Shown: positions 51,752 to 61,200 of the stretch, in pieces
Layout: each line of letters begins with the position of its first letter
Position numbering within the stretch: the stretch's first letter is position 1
NCBI RefSeq assembly: GCF_000312505.2
Contig: NZ_HG326228.1
Span: forward strand, 62,001-126,000
Length of the DNA: 64,000 nucleotides
Source of the DNA: Fenollaria massiliensis
GTDB taxonomy: Bacteria; Bacillota; Clostridia; Tissierellales; Peptoniphilaceae
Direction of reading: 5' to 3'
Notes under the pieces: model-generated
Databases searched by the model: none
What the model was told of the DNA's origin: nothing
Seen by the model: only the letters and a program-made list of their open reading frames with translations
Position numbers and translations under genes: made by a program

Positions 51752-52552
51752 TTAGTTTACATTCATGGATGCTAACCTATACAAAGTAGGTGGCATCCAT
51801 TTTGTTTTCTTCTGAATCCTTTCGTTATTGTAGTAGTATATATATTCATCAATTGCTTTTGAAAACTCTTCAAATGTTTTAAATTCTCTCTCACATCCAT
51901 AATACATCTCTGTTTTTAGTCTACCAAAAAATGTTTCCATGATGCAGTTATCGTAGCAATTTCCTTTTCTCGACATTGATTGCGTTATTTGATGTTTTTC
52001 TAGTTCTTTTGTGTAGTAGCTATTTTGATATTGCCAGCCTTGGTCTGAGTGCATGATTAAGCTTTCTACGCATGGAAACTTTTCAAATGCTTTATCAAGC
52101 ATTCTTGATACTTGTTCTAGTGTTGGATGTAATGATAAGTCGTATGAGATGATCTCGTTTGTGTACATATCTAGTATTGGCGATAGGTAGCATTTGCCCC
52201 ATGTAAAGTTAAATTGGGATACATCTGTAGTCCACTTAGCGCATGGCTTTGTTGCTGTGAAGTCTCTATTTATGATGTTACCAGCTACTTTACCGACATT
52301 ACCCATATATGAATGATATTTTTCTTTTGGTCTCTTACCTAAAAGCTGCATCTTGTGCATAAGTCTTTGAACTCTTTTGTGGTTGACTATATATCCTTTA
52401 CTTAGAAGCGCTTGATGAACTCTTCTTACTCCGTATCTACCTTTGTTTGAGGTAAATATTTCTTGTATCTTTTCTTTGATTTCTTTGTTTCTTAGATCAA
52501 CTTGATCAACTTTACTTAATTCGTAGTAGTATGTTGATTTTGGTAGGTTCAT
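51752..52552 (-). CDS. IS3-family transposase OrfB (DDE catalytic part)
   Basis: 266 residues from the first ATG. The rve/DDE domain shows the first Asp in KWTTDVSQF, the second in LIMHSDQGWQYQ, and Glu in NCIMETFFGRLK; the HTH_21 segment RYGVRRVHQALLSKGY precedes it. The same frame is open upstream to about 52655 (ending IRELRNEGHILKDLLSAMNL), so the full protein is normally made by a frameshift from orfA. Confidence 0.92.
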   Translation of the reverse strand: MNLPKSTYYYELSKVDQVDLRNKEIKEKIQEIFTSNKGRYGVRRVHQALLSKGYIVNHKRVQRLMHKMQLLGKRPKEKYHSYMGNVGKVAGNIINRDFTATKPCAKWTTDVSQFNFTWGKCYLSPILDMYTNEIISYDLSLHPTLEQVSRMLDKAFEKFPCVESLIMHSDQGWQYQNSYYTKELEKHQITQSMSRKGNCYDNCIMETFFGRLKTEMYYGCEREFKTFEEFSKAIDEYIYYYNNERIQKKTKWMPPTLYRLASMNVN

Positions 52553-52658
52553 AGCACTTAAAAGGTCTTTTAGTATGTGGCCTTCATTTCTTAGTTCTCT
52601 GATGACTGCTGCTTTTTCGCCTTGAGATATGCAGCATATTTTTCCTTTCTCAAGGCTT

Positions 52659-53138
52659 CTAATTTTTTTCGACTGCTCGCTCTGTTCTTAAATATCTAAC
52701 TTCTTCTCTTAAACGAATAAGTTCTTCTCGTTCTGATTCGTTAAGTGGCTTTGGTTCTATATCAATTTTTTCATTCTTATCATTCATTTTAGATGGTCTT
52801 CCTCTCTTCTTAATTTCAAGAGAATTATACCCAAAATTTTTATATTTATTAACCCAAGTGTAAAGTTGACCATCTGGAATACCAACCTCTATAGCTACAG
52901 ACTTATATGAATTTCCTGCTAAAACTTTTGATACAAGCTTAAATTTTTCTTCTGCAGTCCACTCTTTGTTCTGTTCTTTGTGTTTAAGTATCTCTTCTCC
53001 ATGAAGGTCTACAAGTCTGATCCAATACCTTATACTACTTCTGAACGCTTCTTGTTTAATTCCTTCTGGTGTTTCCATCCATTTTCCTTGTTTGTATAGT
53101 TCTACGCATTCTTTTTTGAATTCATAACTATATCGCAT
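52659..53138 (-). pseudogene. IS3-family OrfA, probably frameshifted
   Basis: Start ATG 53136-53138 follows AAGGAGGG. Two helix-turn-helix segments (SYEFKKECVELYKQGK, TAEEKFKLVSKVLAGNSYKSVAIEVG) and a leucine-zipper-like end (EEVRYLRTERAVEK) are as expected. It then meets TAG after an A7 run (minus strand, 52662-52668). Adding one A would continue it as KLEALRKEKYAAYLKAKK, the usual OrfA ending, before the normal shift to orfB. A single-base loss has probably inactivated this copy. Confidence 0.75.
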
Positions 53139-53247
53139 AAAAATACCCTCCTTACTGGTTTGTCCAGTAAAGAGGGTACATATCATTTGGAGAGCTTTTT
53201 TTGAAAATAATAAAATATTTTGCTAATAAATAAAAAATATTACATAC

Positions 53248-53276
53248 TTTACAATTTCTTAACAAAGAAGTATTAC
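53248..53276 (+). promoter_or_regulatory. Promoter of ppx-ppk
   Basis: TTTACA 53248-53253, 17-bp spacer, TATTAC 53271-53276. Confidence 0.6.
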
Positions 53277-53299
53277 AATGATTATTATAAGGAGAAAAA

Positions 53300-54184
53300 A
53301 TGAAATACGCACTAATTGATATAGGCAGTAACTCAATACGCCTAAACGTTTATAACAAGGACAATATTCAAAAGGAAGTCTTTTCAAAGAAGTACATGGC
53401 AGGTCTTGCAGGCCTAGTCGAAGACGGTAAGCTTAGCGACAAGGGCATCAAAAAGCTGATGAAGGTTTTATCCGCGCAAAAGATGCTGCTTGATTACCTA
53501 CCGATTGACGAGATATATGTCTTTGCTTCGGCTTCGCTTCGTAACGTTGACAATGGCAAGGAGATAGTGAAAAAAGTCAAGAAAGAGCTTGATCTAAACA
53601 TTGATTTAATATCGGAAGAAGATGAGGCTTTCTATGGAGCTGAAGGTATGAAGATGGCATACAATTTTGATGATTACTACACCATAGACATAGGAGGCGG
53701 CTCGACAGAACTTTGCTATCTAAAGAATAAAGAGATTAAAGACATGGCATTTTTAAAGGCAGGATCCTTATCATTGTTCCGTGACTACGTTGAAAACACT
53801 ATACCGAGCGTTAGAGAGTACGATGAGATGATAAACGCCATCGACAAGATGCTGGCTGAAAACGTTTCCACATACAAATGCACAAAGCTAGTCGCTTCAG
53901 GCGGAACAGCAAGAGCACTTGGCAATATATTCGAAGAGCTTGATAATGATGATGACAAAGAATATACTATTGACGATATAAAAGACTATATCTACGAGAT
54001 GATAGACAAAAATAAAAAAATTATACGCACGACTGTCATGGTTGTGCCCGAAAGACTTCACAGCATAGTGCCAGGAGCCATCATGCTATATAGACTCTTA
54101 AAGCATCTTGGCATAGAAAAGGTTAACGTCTCAAAGCTTGGCGTGCGTGAAGGTTATTTAAAGGATAAGATAATTAAGGAGTGA
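53300..54184 (+). CDS. ppx: Ppx/GppA-family phosphatase
   Basis: 294 residues, single actin-like/ASKHA module: DIGSNSIRLNVY at the N-terminus, FASASLRNVDN, YTIDIGGGSTEL near residue 130, and VASGGTARALG near 195. It is shorter than E. coli Ppx and lacks the C-terminal HD domain, like many Firmicutes homologues. It hydrolyses polyphosphate or pppGpp. AGGAG precedes the ATG and ppk1 follows by four bases, so synthesis and breakdown of polyphosphate share an operon. Confidence 0.92.
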   Translation: MKYALIDIGSNSIRLNVYNKDNIQKEVFSKKYMAGLAGLVEDGKLSDKGIKKLMKVLSAQKMLLDYLPIDEIYVFASASLRNVDNGKEIVKKVKKELDLNIDLISEEDEAFYGAEGMKMAYNFDDYYTIDIGGGSTELCYLKNKEIKDMAFLKAGSLSLFRDYVENTIPSVREYDEMINAIDKMLAENVSTYKCTKLVASGGTARALGNIFEELDNDDDKEYTIDDIKDYIYEMIDKNKKIIRTTVMVVPERLHSIVPGAIMLYRLLKHLGIEKVNVSKLGVREGYLKDKIIKE

Positions 54185-54188
54185 AGCA

Positions 54189-56315
54189 ATGGAAGAGTTC
54201 ATGCAAAACCGCGAGTTGAGCTGGCTAAAATTTAATCAAAGGGTACTTGAAGAGGCGAGCGACGAGAGCGTGCCGCCACTTGAGAGATTCAAGTTCATAT
54301 CGATATTCACATCGAACTTGGACGAATTTTTCATGGTTAGAGTCGGATCTTTGTTTGATTTGATGAAGTCTAAGAAGGAGTTCATCGACAAAAAATCGGG
54401 TATGACAGCTAAGGAGCAGCTTGATGCCATATACAAGACAATGCCCTACTACTACGAGATGAAGGACAAGATCTACAAGGACGTCATCAAAGAGCTAGAT
54501 AAGTACAATATGCACAATAAAAACATGAAGTCTTTAAACGATGAGGAGCTAAGTTATGTAAAAAGCTTCTACCTTAGTAAGATTGAGCCATTGATTTCCG
54601 CGCAAATAGTTGACGCAGCACATCCACTTCCATTCTTAGAGAATAAAAAGTTATATATAGTGACTGAGATGTGGGACGCTGAAGGCAATATTGCGCATGG
54701 ACTTGTAGCCATCTCAGACATATTCGAGCGCTATCTATCGCTGCCAGGTGATGAATTTAACTACATCAGAGTCGAAAAAGTGATTGAGCATTACGTTCCA
54801 ACCATGTTCCTAGGCTATACAATTAAGGAGCAATCACTTGTTGCGGTCACTAGAAACTTTGATTTCGAAACAAATACTGAGATCGAAGAGGAGATTGCCG
54901 ACTACAAAGACTTTATGAAGAAGGTCATCAAAAAGAGGATGCGTCAAGAGGTTCTTCGCCTTGAAATTTCTAACACAAAGTCAAAGAGCATTACTGATTT
55001 TCTTAAGGCCGAGCTTGGTATTACGGATGAGATGATACTTGTGACAAAGAGTCCTATCAATATGAAGTACGTCTATGGTCTTGAGGACATCATTCCGAGC
55101 TCCGTCATCAAAAAAGTTTCTTACGAAGACTTTACTCCATTTAAAAAATATTCCTTAGAGCGCGGCTCTATCATTAAAAGAATAGAAGAGAAGGATCTTT
55201 TACTAAGCTACCCATACGACGATATTGACACCTTCCTCGATTTGATTAAGGAAGCGGCCGAGAGTGACAAGACCATATCCATAAAGATAACTATATATAG
55301 ACTTGCTAAGCACTCGAAGCTTGTCGAATACCTAAAGAAAGCATGTGACAATGGCATCGAAGTCACTGCACTTATGGAGCTTAAGGCGCGTTTTGACGAA
55401 GAGAACAACATAAATTATTCGGAAGAATTGTTTAAGGCAGGCTGTAATATAATGTACGGCTTTGAAGAGTACAAGACGCACTCCAAGCTTTGCTTAATCA
55501 CATACAAGGACGATAGGGAGAATATCAAGTACATCACGCAAATAGGTACTGGTAACTACAATGAAAACACATCGAAGATTTATACTGACTTTTCACTGAT
55601 GACATCTAATGAAGAGATAGGACTCGATGCAAATGATTTTTTTAGAAATATGTCGCTAGCTAAGCTCAATGGCAAGTACCTACACCTACTACAATCGCCA
55701 TCGACACTTAAGGCGAGATTACTTAAGGAGATGGACAAGGAGATAGCCAAGGGCAAGGACGGCTACATTAGATGTAAGATGAACTCACTAACCGATTATG
55801 AGTTTTTGGAAAAGTTTGCCGAAGCCTCACAAAATTCTGTTAATGTCGACTTGATTATACGCGGTATATGCTGCATAGTACCTAATGTGACTGGCTATAC
55901 AGACAATGTTCATGTCTCGTCCATAGTCGGACGCTTCCTAGAGCATTCGAGGGTCTACCAATTTGGAAGAGGCAGTGATATGAGGATATATATCTCAAGC
56001 GCAGACCTTATGACTAGAAACACAGAGAAGAGAGTTGAGATAGCCTGCCCAGTATACGATGAAGAAGCAAGGGCAAGACTTGTAAGCTACTTAGATATAC
56101 AGCTTAAGGATAATATTAAGAGAAGGATACTTGTTAACTCGGGTGACTACATCAAACCAGAGGTACAAGGCGAAGTGCTTATCGCTCAAGATTATTTTAT
56201 GCATAAAGCAAATGAAAAGAGAGAAAAGTTTTACGAAGAGCTTGAGAGAGCTGAATTAGACGAAGCGCCTAAAGAAAACTTTTTTACTAAGATTAAAAAG
56301 ATATTTACAAAGTAA
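54189..56315 (+). CDS. ppk1: Polyphosphate kinase 1
   Basis: 708 residues. The N-domain starts with QNRELSWLKFNQRVLEEA; the head domain is followed by two PLD-like C-domains. The phospho-acceptor histidine is in YKTHSKLCLI near residue 430, and the second in FLEHSRVYQFGRG near 585; GTGNYNENTSKIYTDFSL is conserved. It makes polyphosphate reversibly from ATP at the membrane. It follows ppx on the same transcript and ends at a terminator. Confidence 0.96.
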   Translation: MEEFMQNRELSWLKFNQRVLEEASDESVPPLERFKFISIFTSNLDEFFMVRVGSLFDLMKSKKEFIDKKSGMTAKEQLDAIYKTMPYYYEMKDKIYKDVIKELDKYNMHNKNMKSLNDEELSYVKSFYLSKIEPLISAQIVDAAHPLPFLENKKLYIVTEMWDAEGNIAHGLVAISDIFERYLSLPGDEFNYIRVEKVIEHYVPTMFLGYTIKEQSLVAVTRNFDFETNTEIEEEIADYKDFMKKVIKKRMRQEVLRLEISNTKSKSITDFLKAELGITDEMILVTKSPINMKYVYGLEDIIPSSVIKKVSYEDFTPFKKYSLERGSIIKRIEEKDLLLSYPYDDIDTFLDLIKEAAESDKTISIKITIYRLAKHSKLVEYLKKACDNGIEVTALMELKARFDEENNINYSEELFKAGCNIMYGFEEYKTHSKLCLITYKDDRENIKYITQIGTGNYNENTSKIYTDFSLMTSNEEIGLDANDFFRNMSLAKLNGKYLHLLQSPSTLKARLLKEMDKEIAKGKDGYIRCKMNSLTDYEFLEKFAEASQNSVNVDLIIRGICCIVPNVTGYTDNVHVSSIVGRFLEHSRVYQFGRGSDMRIYISSADLMTRNTEKRVEIACPVYDEEARARLVSYLDIQLKDNIKRRILVNSGDYIKPEVQGEVLIAQDYFMHKANEKREKFYEELERAELDEAPKENFFTKIKKIFTK

Positions 56316-56328
56316 TATAATATTAGAG

Positions 56329-56353
56329 AGCCTTTCATTTTGAGAGGCTTTTA
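56329..56353 (+). terminator. Terminator of ppx-ppk1
   Basis: AGCCTTTC pairs with GAGAGGCT (one wobble), followed by TTTTA. Confidence 0.8.
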
Positions 56354-56373
56354 CTTTGCCAAATTCATAGTGA

Positions 56374-56402
56374 TTGAAAAATGCACTCAGCTGTGATATA
56401 AT
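56374..56402 (+). promoter_or_regulatory. Promoter of the cysteine desulfurase-like gene
   Basis: TTGAAA 56374-56379, 17-bp spacer, TATAAT 56397-56402 with TGTGA before it. Confidence 0.8.
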
Positions 56403-56420
56403 TAAAAAAGAGGTGATTAT

Positions 56421-57590
56421 ATGCATTATTTTGACAACGCATCGACAACATTCCCAAAACCAGAAAGCGTATATAAAAAATTTGATGAAGCATTTAGAGA
56501 ATATGGAGCCAATCCCGGAAGGAGCGGTCACAAGCTAGCTCTTAGAGCGATGGAAGAGATTATGAAGACTAGACTAATTCTTGCAAAGCTATTTAACGTA
56601 GATAATCCTTTAAATATAAGCTTTCATATGAACACAACATACGCTTTAAATACAGCCATCAAGGGTGCGCTTAAGAAGGGAGATCATGTAATCACAACAT
56701 CTATGGAGCATAACTCAGTCTTAAGACCATTATTCACACTTAAGGAAATGGGTATCATTGATTTAACAGTTGTTAAGGCAGAAAAAACTGGTGAAGTAGG
56801 TAAAGATAAGATAGTTGAAGCTATAAAAGATAATACTAGAATGCTTGTAATGACACATTCATCGAACCTATTAGGAACAGTTGAAAACATAGATGAAATT
56901 TCAAAAGCGGTTAAAGCTATTAATAAAGATATAATTATACTCATCGATGCAGCTCAATCAGCTGGCATCATAGACATAGACCTAAAAAAGCTAGATATAG
57001 ATATGCTAGCAACAGCTGGGCACAAATCATTATTCGGCCCACAAGGCACAGGCGTTTTATATTTAAGAAATCCAGAGCTTGTTATGCACACGATTGAGGG
57101 CGGAACAGGATCTAGATCAAATGAAGTTTATCAGCCAATGGATATGCCAGATAAATTAGAGCCGGGCACTCCAAATGGCCACGGAATCATAGCCTTGGGA
57201 GCAGGTATTGAATATATTCTTGAAGAAGGTATAGACAATATAAAAAAACATGAAGAAGTTCTAACAAAAACATTTATCGATGGACTAAAAACTATTGACG
57301 GAGTAGAAATATACGGTCTACTTGATGAAAAGAGAAAAACTCCAGTCGTCTCAATGAACATGGAAGGAGTAGACTCATCCATACTAAGCTATGTGCTTGA
57401 TGATGAATATGACATACAAACTCGCCCAGGCCTTCATTGTGCGCCACTTGCACACGAAACCATTGGCACAATAAAAAAAGGCGCGGTTAGATTTAGTTTT
57501 TCTTGCTTTAATACAGAAGACGAAATTATCTACGCAATAGAAACTTTAAAAAAGATTAAAAAAGAGGCGAAAGATGGAAAATATCAATAA
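56421..57590 (+). CDS. Class V aminotransferase / cysteine desulfurase-like
   Basis: 389 residues. PLP fold type I: YFDNASTTFPKP at the N-terminus, SMEHNSVLRPL near residue 95, THSSNLLGTV, DAAQSAG, and the PLP lysine in TAGHKSLFGPQGTGVLYL near 200. The late RPGLHCAPLAHETIGT carries the persulfide cysteine. This form (AGHK, RPGLHC) is the EF2568-type subgroup, linked in some species with selenium or Fe-S metabolism. The DUF4446 gene overlaps its end by 17 bases. In Clostridia such a pair is often found near parB and the replication origin. Confidence 0.88.
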   Translation: MHYFDNASTTFPKPESVYKKFDEAFREYGANPGRSGHKLALRAMEEIMKTRLILAKLFNVDNPLNISFHMNTTYALNTAIKGALKKGDHVITTSMEHNSVLRPLFTLKEMGIIDLTVVKAEKTGEVGKDKIVEAIKDNTRMLVMTHSSNLLGTVENIDEISKAVKAINKDIIILIDAAQSAGIIDIDLKKLDIDMLATAGHKSLFGPQGTGVLYLRNPELVMHTIEGGTGSRSNEVYQPMDMPDKLEPGTPNGHGIIALGAGIEYILEEGIDNIKKHEEVLTKTFIDGLKTIDGVEIYGLLDEKRKTPVVSMNMEGVDSSILSYVLDDEYDIQTRPGLHCAPLAHETIGTIKKGAVRFSFSCFNTEDEIIYAIETLKKIKKEAKDGKYQ

Positions 57591-58074
57591 AATTATTAGT
57601 GCTAACTCTTTCATCATAGTCATGGCGCTCTCAGTAATTACAATTGCAGCCATTGTCTTAATAGTTATGCAAATGATTAAGCTCAAAAAACTTAAAGAAA
57701 GAGTAGATACATTTACACAAGGCATGGACGGCATTAGCGTTGAAAAGCTACTAGCTACCTTTGGTAAAGACATCAAAGACATTCATAGAGACATGATACT
57801 TAATGAAGACAGATTCACAAGACTTGAGACAAATTTAAGTTTTTGTGTACAAAAAGTCGGCTACGTTAAATACAACGCCTTTCAAGACAGCGCTTCAGAG
57901 CTAAGTTTTTCAATTTGTTTTTTAGATAAATTTAACAACGGAGTTTTGCTTTCAGTCATACATGGAAGAGAGCAAAGCGTTAGCTATGGCAAGATGATTA
58001 AGAATGGCGAGAGCGTTGTGCCTCTTTCAGAAGAAGAGCAAAGCGCGGTAGAAAAAGCAATCACAGGACTTTAG
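57574..58074 (+). CDS. DUF4446-family membrane protein
   Basis: 166 residues. One N-terminal span (FIIVMALSVITIAAIVLIVM), a coiled segment (LKKLKERVDTFTQGMDG), then the conserved DUF4446 core CVQKVGYVKYNAFQDSASELSFSICFLDKFNNGVLLS and IHGREQSVSYGK. Function unknown; homologues usually sit beside parB (spo0J) and class V aminotransferase genes. Its start lies inside the preceding gene. Confidence 0.88.
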   Translation: MENINKIISANSFIIVMALSVITIAAIVLIVMQMIKLKKLKERVDTFTQGMDGISVEKLLATFGKDIKDIHRDMILNEDRFTRLETNLSFCVQKVGYVKYNAFQDSASELSFSICFLDKFNNGVLLSVIHGREQSVSYGKMIKNGESVVPLSEEEQSAVEKAITGL

Positions 58075-58087
58075 AATATTTATGCAT

Positions 58088-58116
58088 ATAGACTTGTTTA
58101 GGCAAGTCTATTTTTA
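58088..58116 (+). terminator. Terminator after DUF4446
   Basis: ATAGACTTG pairs perfectly with CAAGTCTAT around TTTAGG, followed by TTTT. Confidence 0.88.
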
Positions 58117-58219
58117 TGCGTGAATTTTTTGAAAAATTTTTATAAATTTATTTTATTTTTACAAAAAAGATATTTTCTTCATAATTATATATTATTTACC
58201 TAAAGCCTCGTGATTGTAG

Positions 58220-58225
58220 TATAAT
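58220..58225 (+). promoter_or_regulatory. -10 element of the S8 protease gene
   Basis: TATAAT 58220-58225, with a weak -35 candidate TTACCT 18 bp upstream. It follows a very AT-rich spacer. Confidence 0.5.
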
Positions 58226-58262
58226 ATAGACAAAGCAATATTTTCACGAGGAGGGGATGTTC

Positions 58263-61200
58263 TTGAAACACAGTAAAAAAATTTTTGCTTTAATATTAGC
58301 TCTAATGATGCTATGCACAAGTTTTTCGCAAATCACTTTTGCTAAAAAAGATGTGAATACTACTGAGGCTATGATTAAGGCAATACACACAAGAAAAAGA
58401 CCTATTAATCAAAAAAGGGTCCTTAGCAAGAGCATAAATGCTAAAAGAGCAAAGAGCGATGCTAAGTCTATGAATGAAAGCGTAAGGCTTGTAGTTGAGC
58501 TTGATGAGGCGCCTCTTGTAATGCAAGAGAAGGGCGCTAAGGTTCTTGCCAACACTCGCAAAACAAAGGATGCGCTTAATAAGATTAAAAAATCTGAGGA
58601 CAATGTTAAGGCTCTTATGCGTAAGGCTAAGATTGATTTTAAGGAATTGTACTCACTTGATACTTTTGTGAGCGGTTTTTCTATTTATACAAAGAGGAAA
58701 AATATCGCTGCTATTGAAAAGATTAAGGGTGTTAAGAGGGTACATATATCTGAAAAATATACTTTGCCTAAGACTAATAAGGGTGACAAGCCACAAATGT
58801 ATGCGTCTTTATCAATGATATCAGCTCCAAATGTTTGGGCTTCTAAAAAATATAAGGGCGAAGGACAAGTTGTAGCTGTGCTTGATACTGGTTTTGATAT
58901 GAACAATCTTGAGAGCTTCAGACTTGATGACGATGCAAAAAAAGAGATTGCTCTTACAAAGAATAAAGTTAATGAACTTAAAGAAAAGTATGGCTTAAAG
59001 GGCAAATACATCTGTGAAAAGATTCCTTATGTTTATAATTATCATGATGAGACAGCTGATTTAGATGCTTTGCAAGATAGATACGGCTCAAGACATGGTC
59101 TTCATGTTGCCGGAACTATTGGCGCGAATGAAGCTGATGATTATAAGAATGCAAATAATCTTGCTAAAACACCAATCAAGGGTGTTGCACCAAATGCTCA
59201 GCTAATAATTATGAAGGTTTTCTCTACATCTTTAACTGATTTAAGCACTTATTCAGACGCTCAATGCAAGGCAATTGAAGACGCTTATAAGCTTGGTGCT
59301 GATGTTATGAACCTTTCACTTGGTTCGCCAGCTGGTTTTATCACTGATGATGACATCGTTCAAGTTGCCATGCAAAACGCTATCAAGGCGGGCTGCTTAG
59401 TTGCTGTTGCTAACGGTAACGAAGGCACTTCATATTTTGATGCTGACGGCGCTATGAAGGCTCTTGAAGGCAACACTGATTATGGTATGGCTGGTTCACC
59501 TGCTACTGGCTGGGCGACTACATCTGTTGCAGCTATAACAAATACCAAGTATTTAGTTTGTTCTTTAGATTCAAATAATGATAAGATAAAGAACATTAAA
59601 TACACTTGGGGCTCTGAAATTACTCCTGAGAACTATACATTTAATAAATTTGTTTATGCCAATAAGGGCAAAGCAAGTGATATAAATAAGATTGAACCTG
59701 AAAAGATAAAGGACGCTTTAGTTTTAGTTGACAGAGGCGAATGCACTTTCAACGAAAAGGCAAGTAACGCTAGAGATGCTGGAGCGAAGGGCGTAATCGT
59801 TATCAACACTGATGATGAGCCTATGACTATGGTTGGATTTAACGATGTAAATTTCCCAGCTGTCATTGTTGGCAATACTGATGGTAAAAAAATTCTAAAA
59901 TATATTGATGATAGTGGTCTAAGCATTTCATTTAATAAAGAGATGAGTGTTCAAGACAATCCAAAAGCTGGACAGATGGCGGACTTCACAAGCTGGGGAC
60001 CAACACCTGATCTTACTATGAAGCCTGAAATCACTGCTCCAGGCGCTGATATATATTCAATCGATCAAGATTATAAATATCAAGTTATGAGCGGTACATC
60101 AATGGCAACACCTCATGTAGCTGGTGCGGCTGCGATAGTTATGCAATTTATCAAGGATAGAGACTCAGTCTTTTATGAAGAAGCAAAAGATGCTTCTAAG
60201 AGAGAGGCTTTAACAAAGACTCTTCTTATGAACACTGCAATTCCTCAAAAGGACGAAGAAACATACTATCCAGTAAGAAGACAAGGCGCTGGCCTTATTG
60301 ATTTAGCTAATCTAATGAAAGCAAAAGCAACTGTAAAAGCGACAGCTAAAAATGACAGAATGCTTGATGCTAAGGCTGAATTAAAGAGTTTTGCAGATAA
60401 AGAGTTCACTATCGACTACACTTTGAAAAATTATTCTGATAAGGACATAGCTTATACTCTTGAGCCAGCTATGCTTACAGAAAAATTTGTTAACGATAAA
60501 GATTTTGGTTCTGTATCAACAGAGACTGACAGAGATATGAACTTTAGTATTGACAAAAAATCTGTAGTGGCAAAGGCTTCTAGCACTATCAAGTTTAGTG
60601 TTAAATTTAATTTTGCTAACGATGATATCAATCTAAATAATTATGTAGAAGGTTTCTTAAGATTTGTTCCAGAAGATACTGAAAAAGATGCGACTCTTAC
60701 AGTTCCTTATCTTGGTTTCTATGGCGATTGGTCTAAACCAAGACTATTTGACGTATTTAGTCACGAATGGAGCGATGATTTAAAACCAAATATTTTAAAT
60801 AAAGATACTAATGACGCTATGGGCGATGTTTTTGACTTTACAGAAGAAAGTGATGAGGCTGCTGGCGTTGATAACAAGGTAAACTCATTTGAATACAAGG
60901 GTAAGATGACTTATATCACAAATCATGATTCATCTGAACAAATCAAGATAAGATTTGGCCTCCTAAGAAACGCTGAGTACATCAAGGCTAGAATTGAAGA
61001 TGCATCTAATAAAATTCTTATGGACAATCTTATTGATTTAAGCTACTTTGCTAAATCAAGACTAGCTGAGAATGGCGGAGAAAATTGGATTAGCTTATTT
61101 AAGGAAGATTTTGCTGAAAATGATTTTGCCAAGGTAATTTTAAAGGGTAAGCTTAATACTGAAAAAGAAAATATTCAAGAAGTTTCAGTACCTATCTACT

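Larger units (their letters stand above)
51718..53185. mobile_element. IS3-family insertion sequence (about 1.47 kb)
   Basis: Left end TGATGTGTACCC and right end GGGTACATATCA are inverted repeats, with ACTGGACA repeated further inside both ends. The element carries orfA and orfB on the minus strand. No 3-bp target duplication is visible (AAG left, TTT right). The left flank holds only the left arm of one terminator hairpin and the right flank (GGAGAGCTTTTTTT) only the right arm of another, so a deletion accompanied or followed insertion. Confidence 0.88.
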
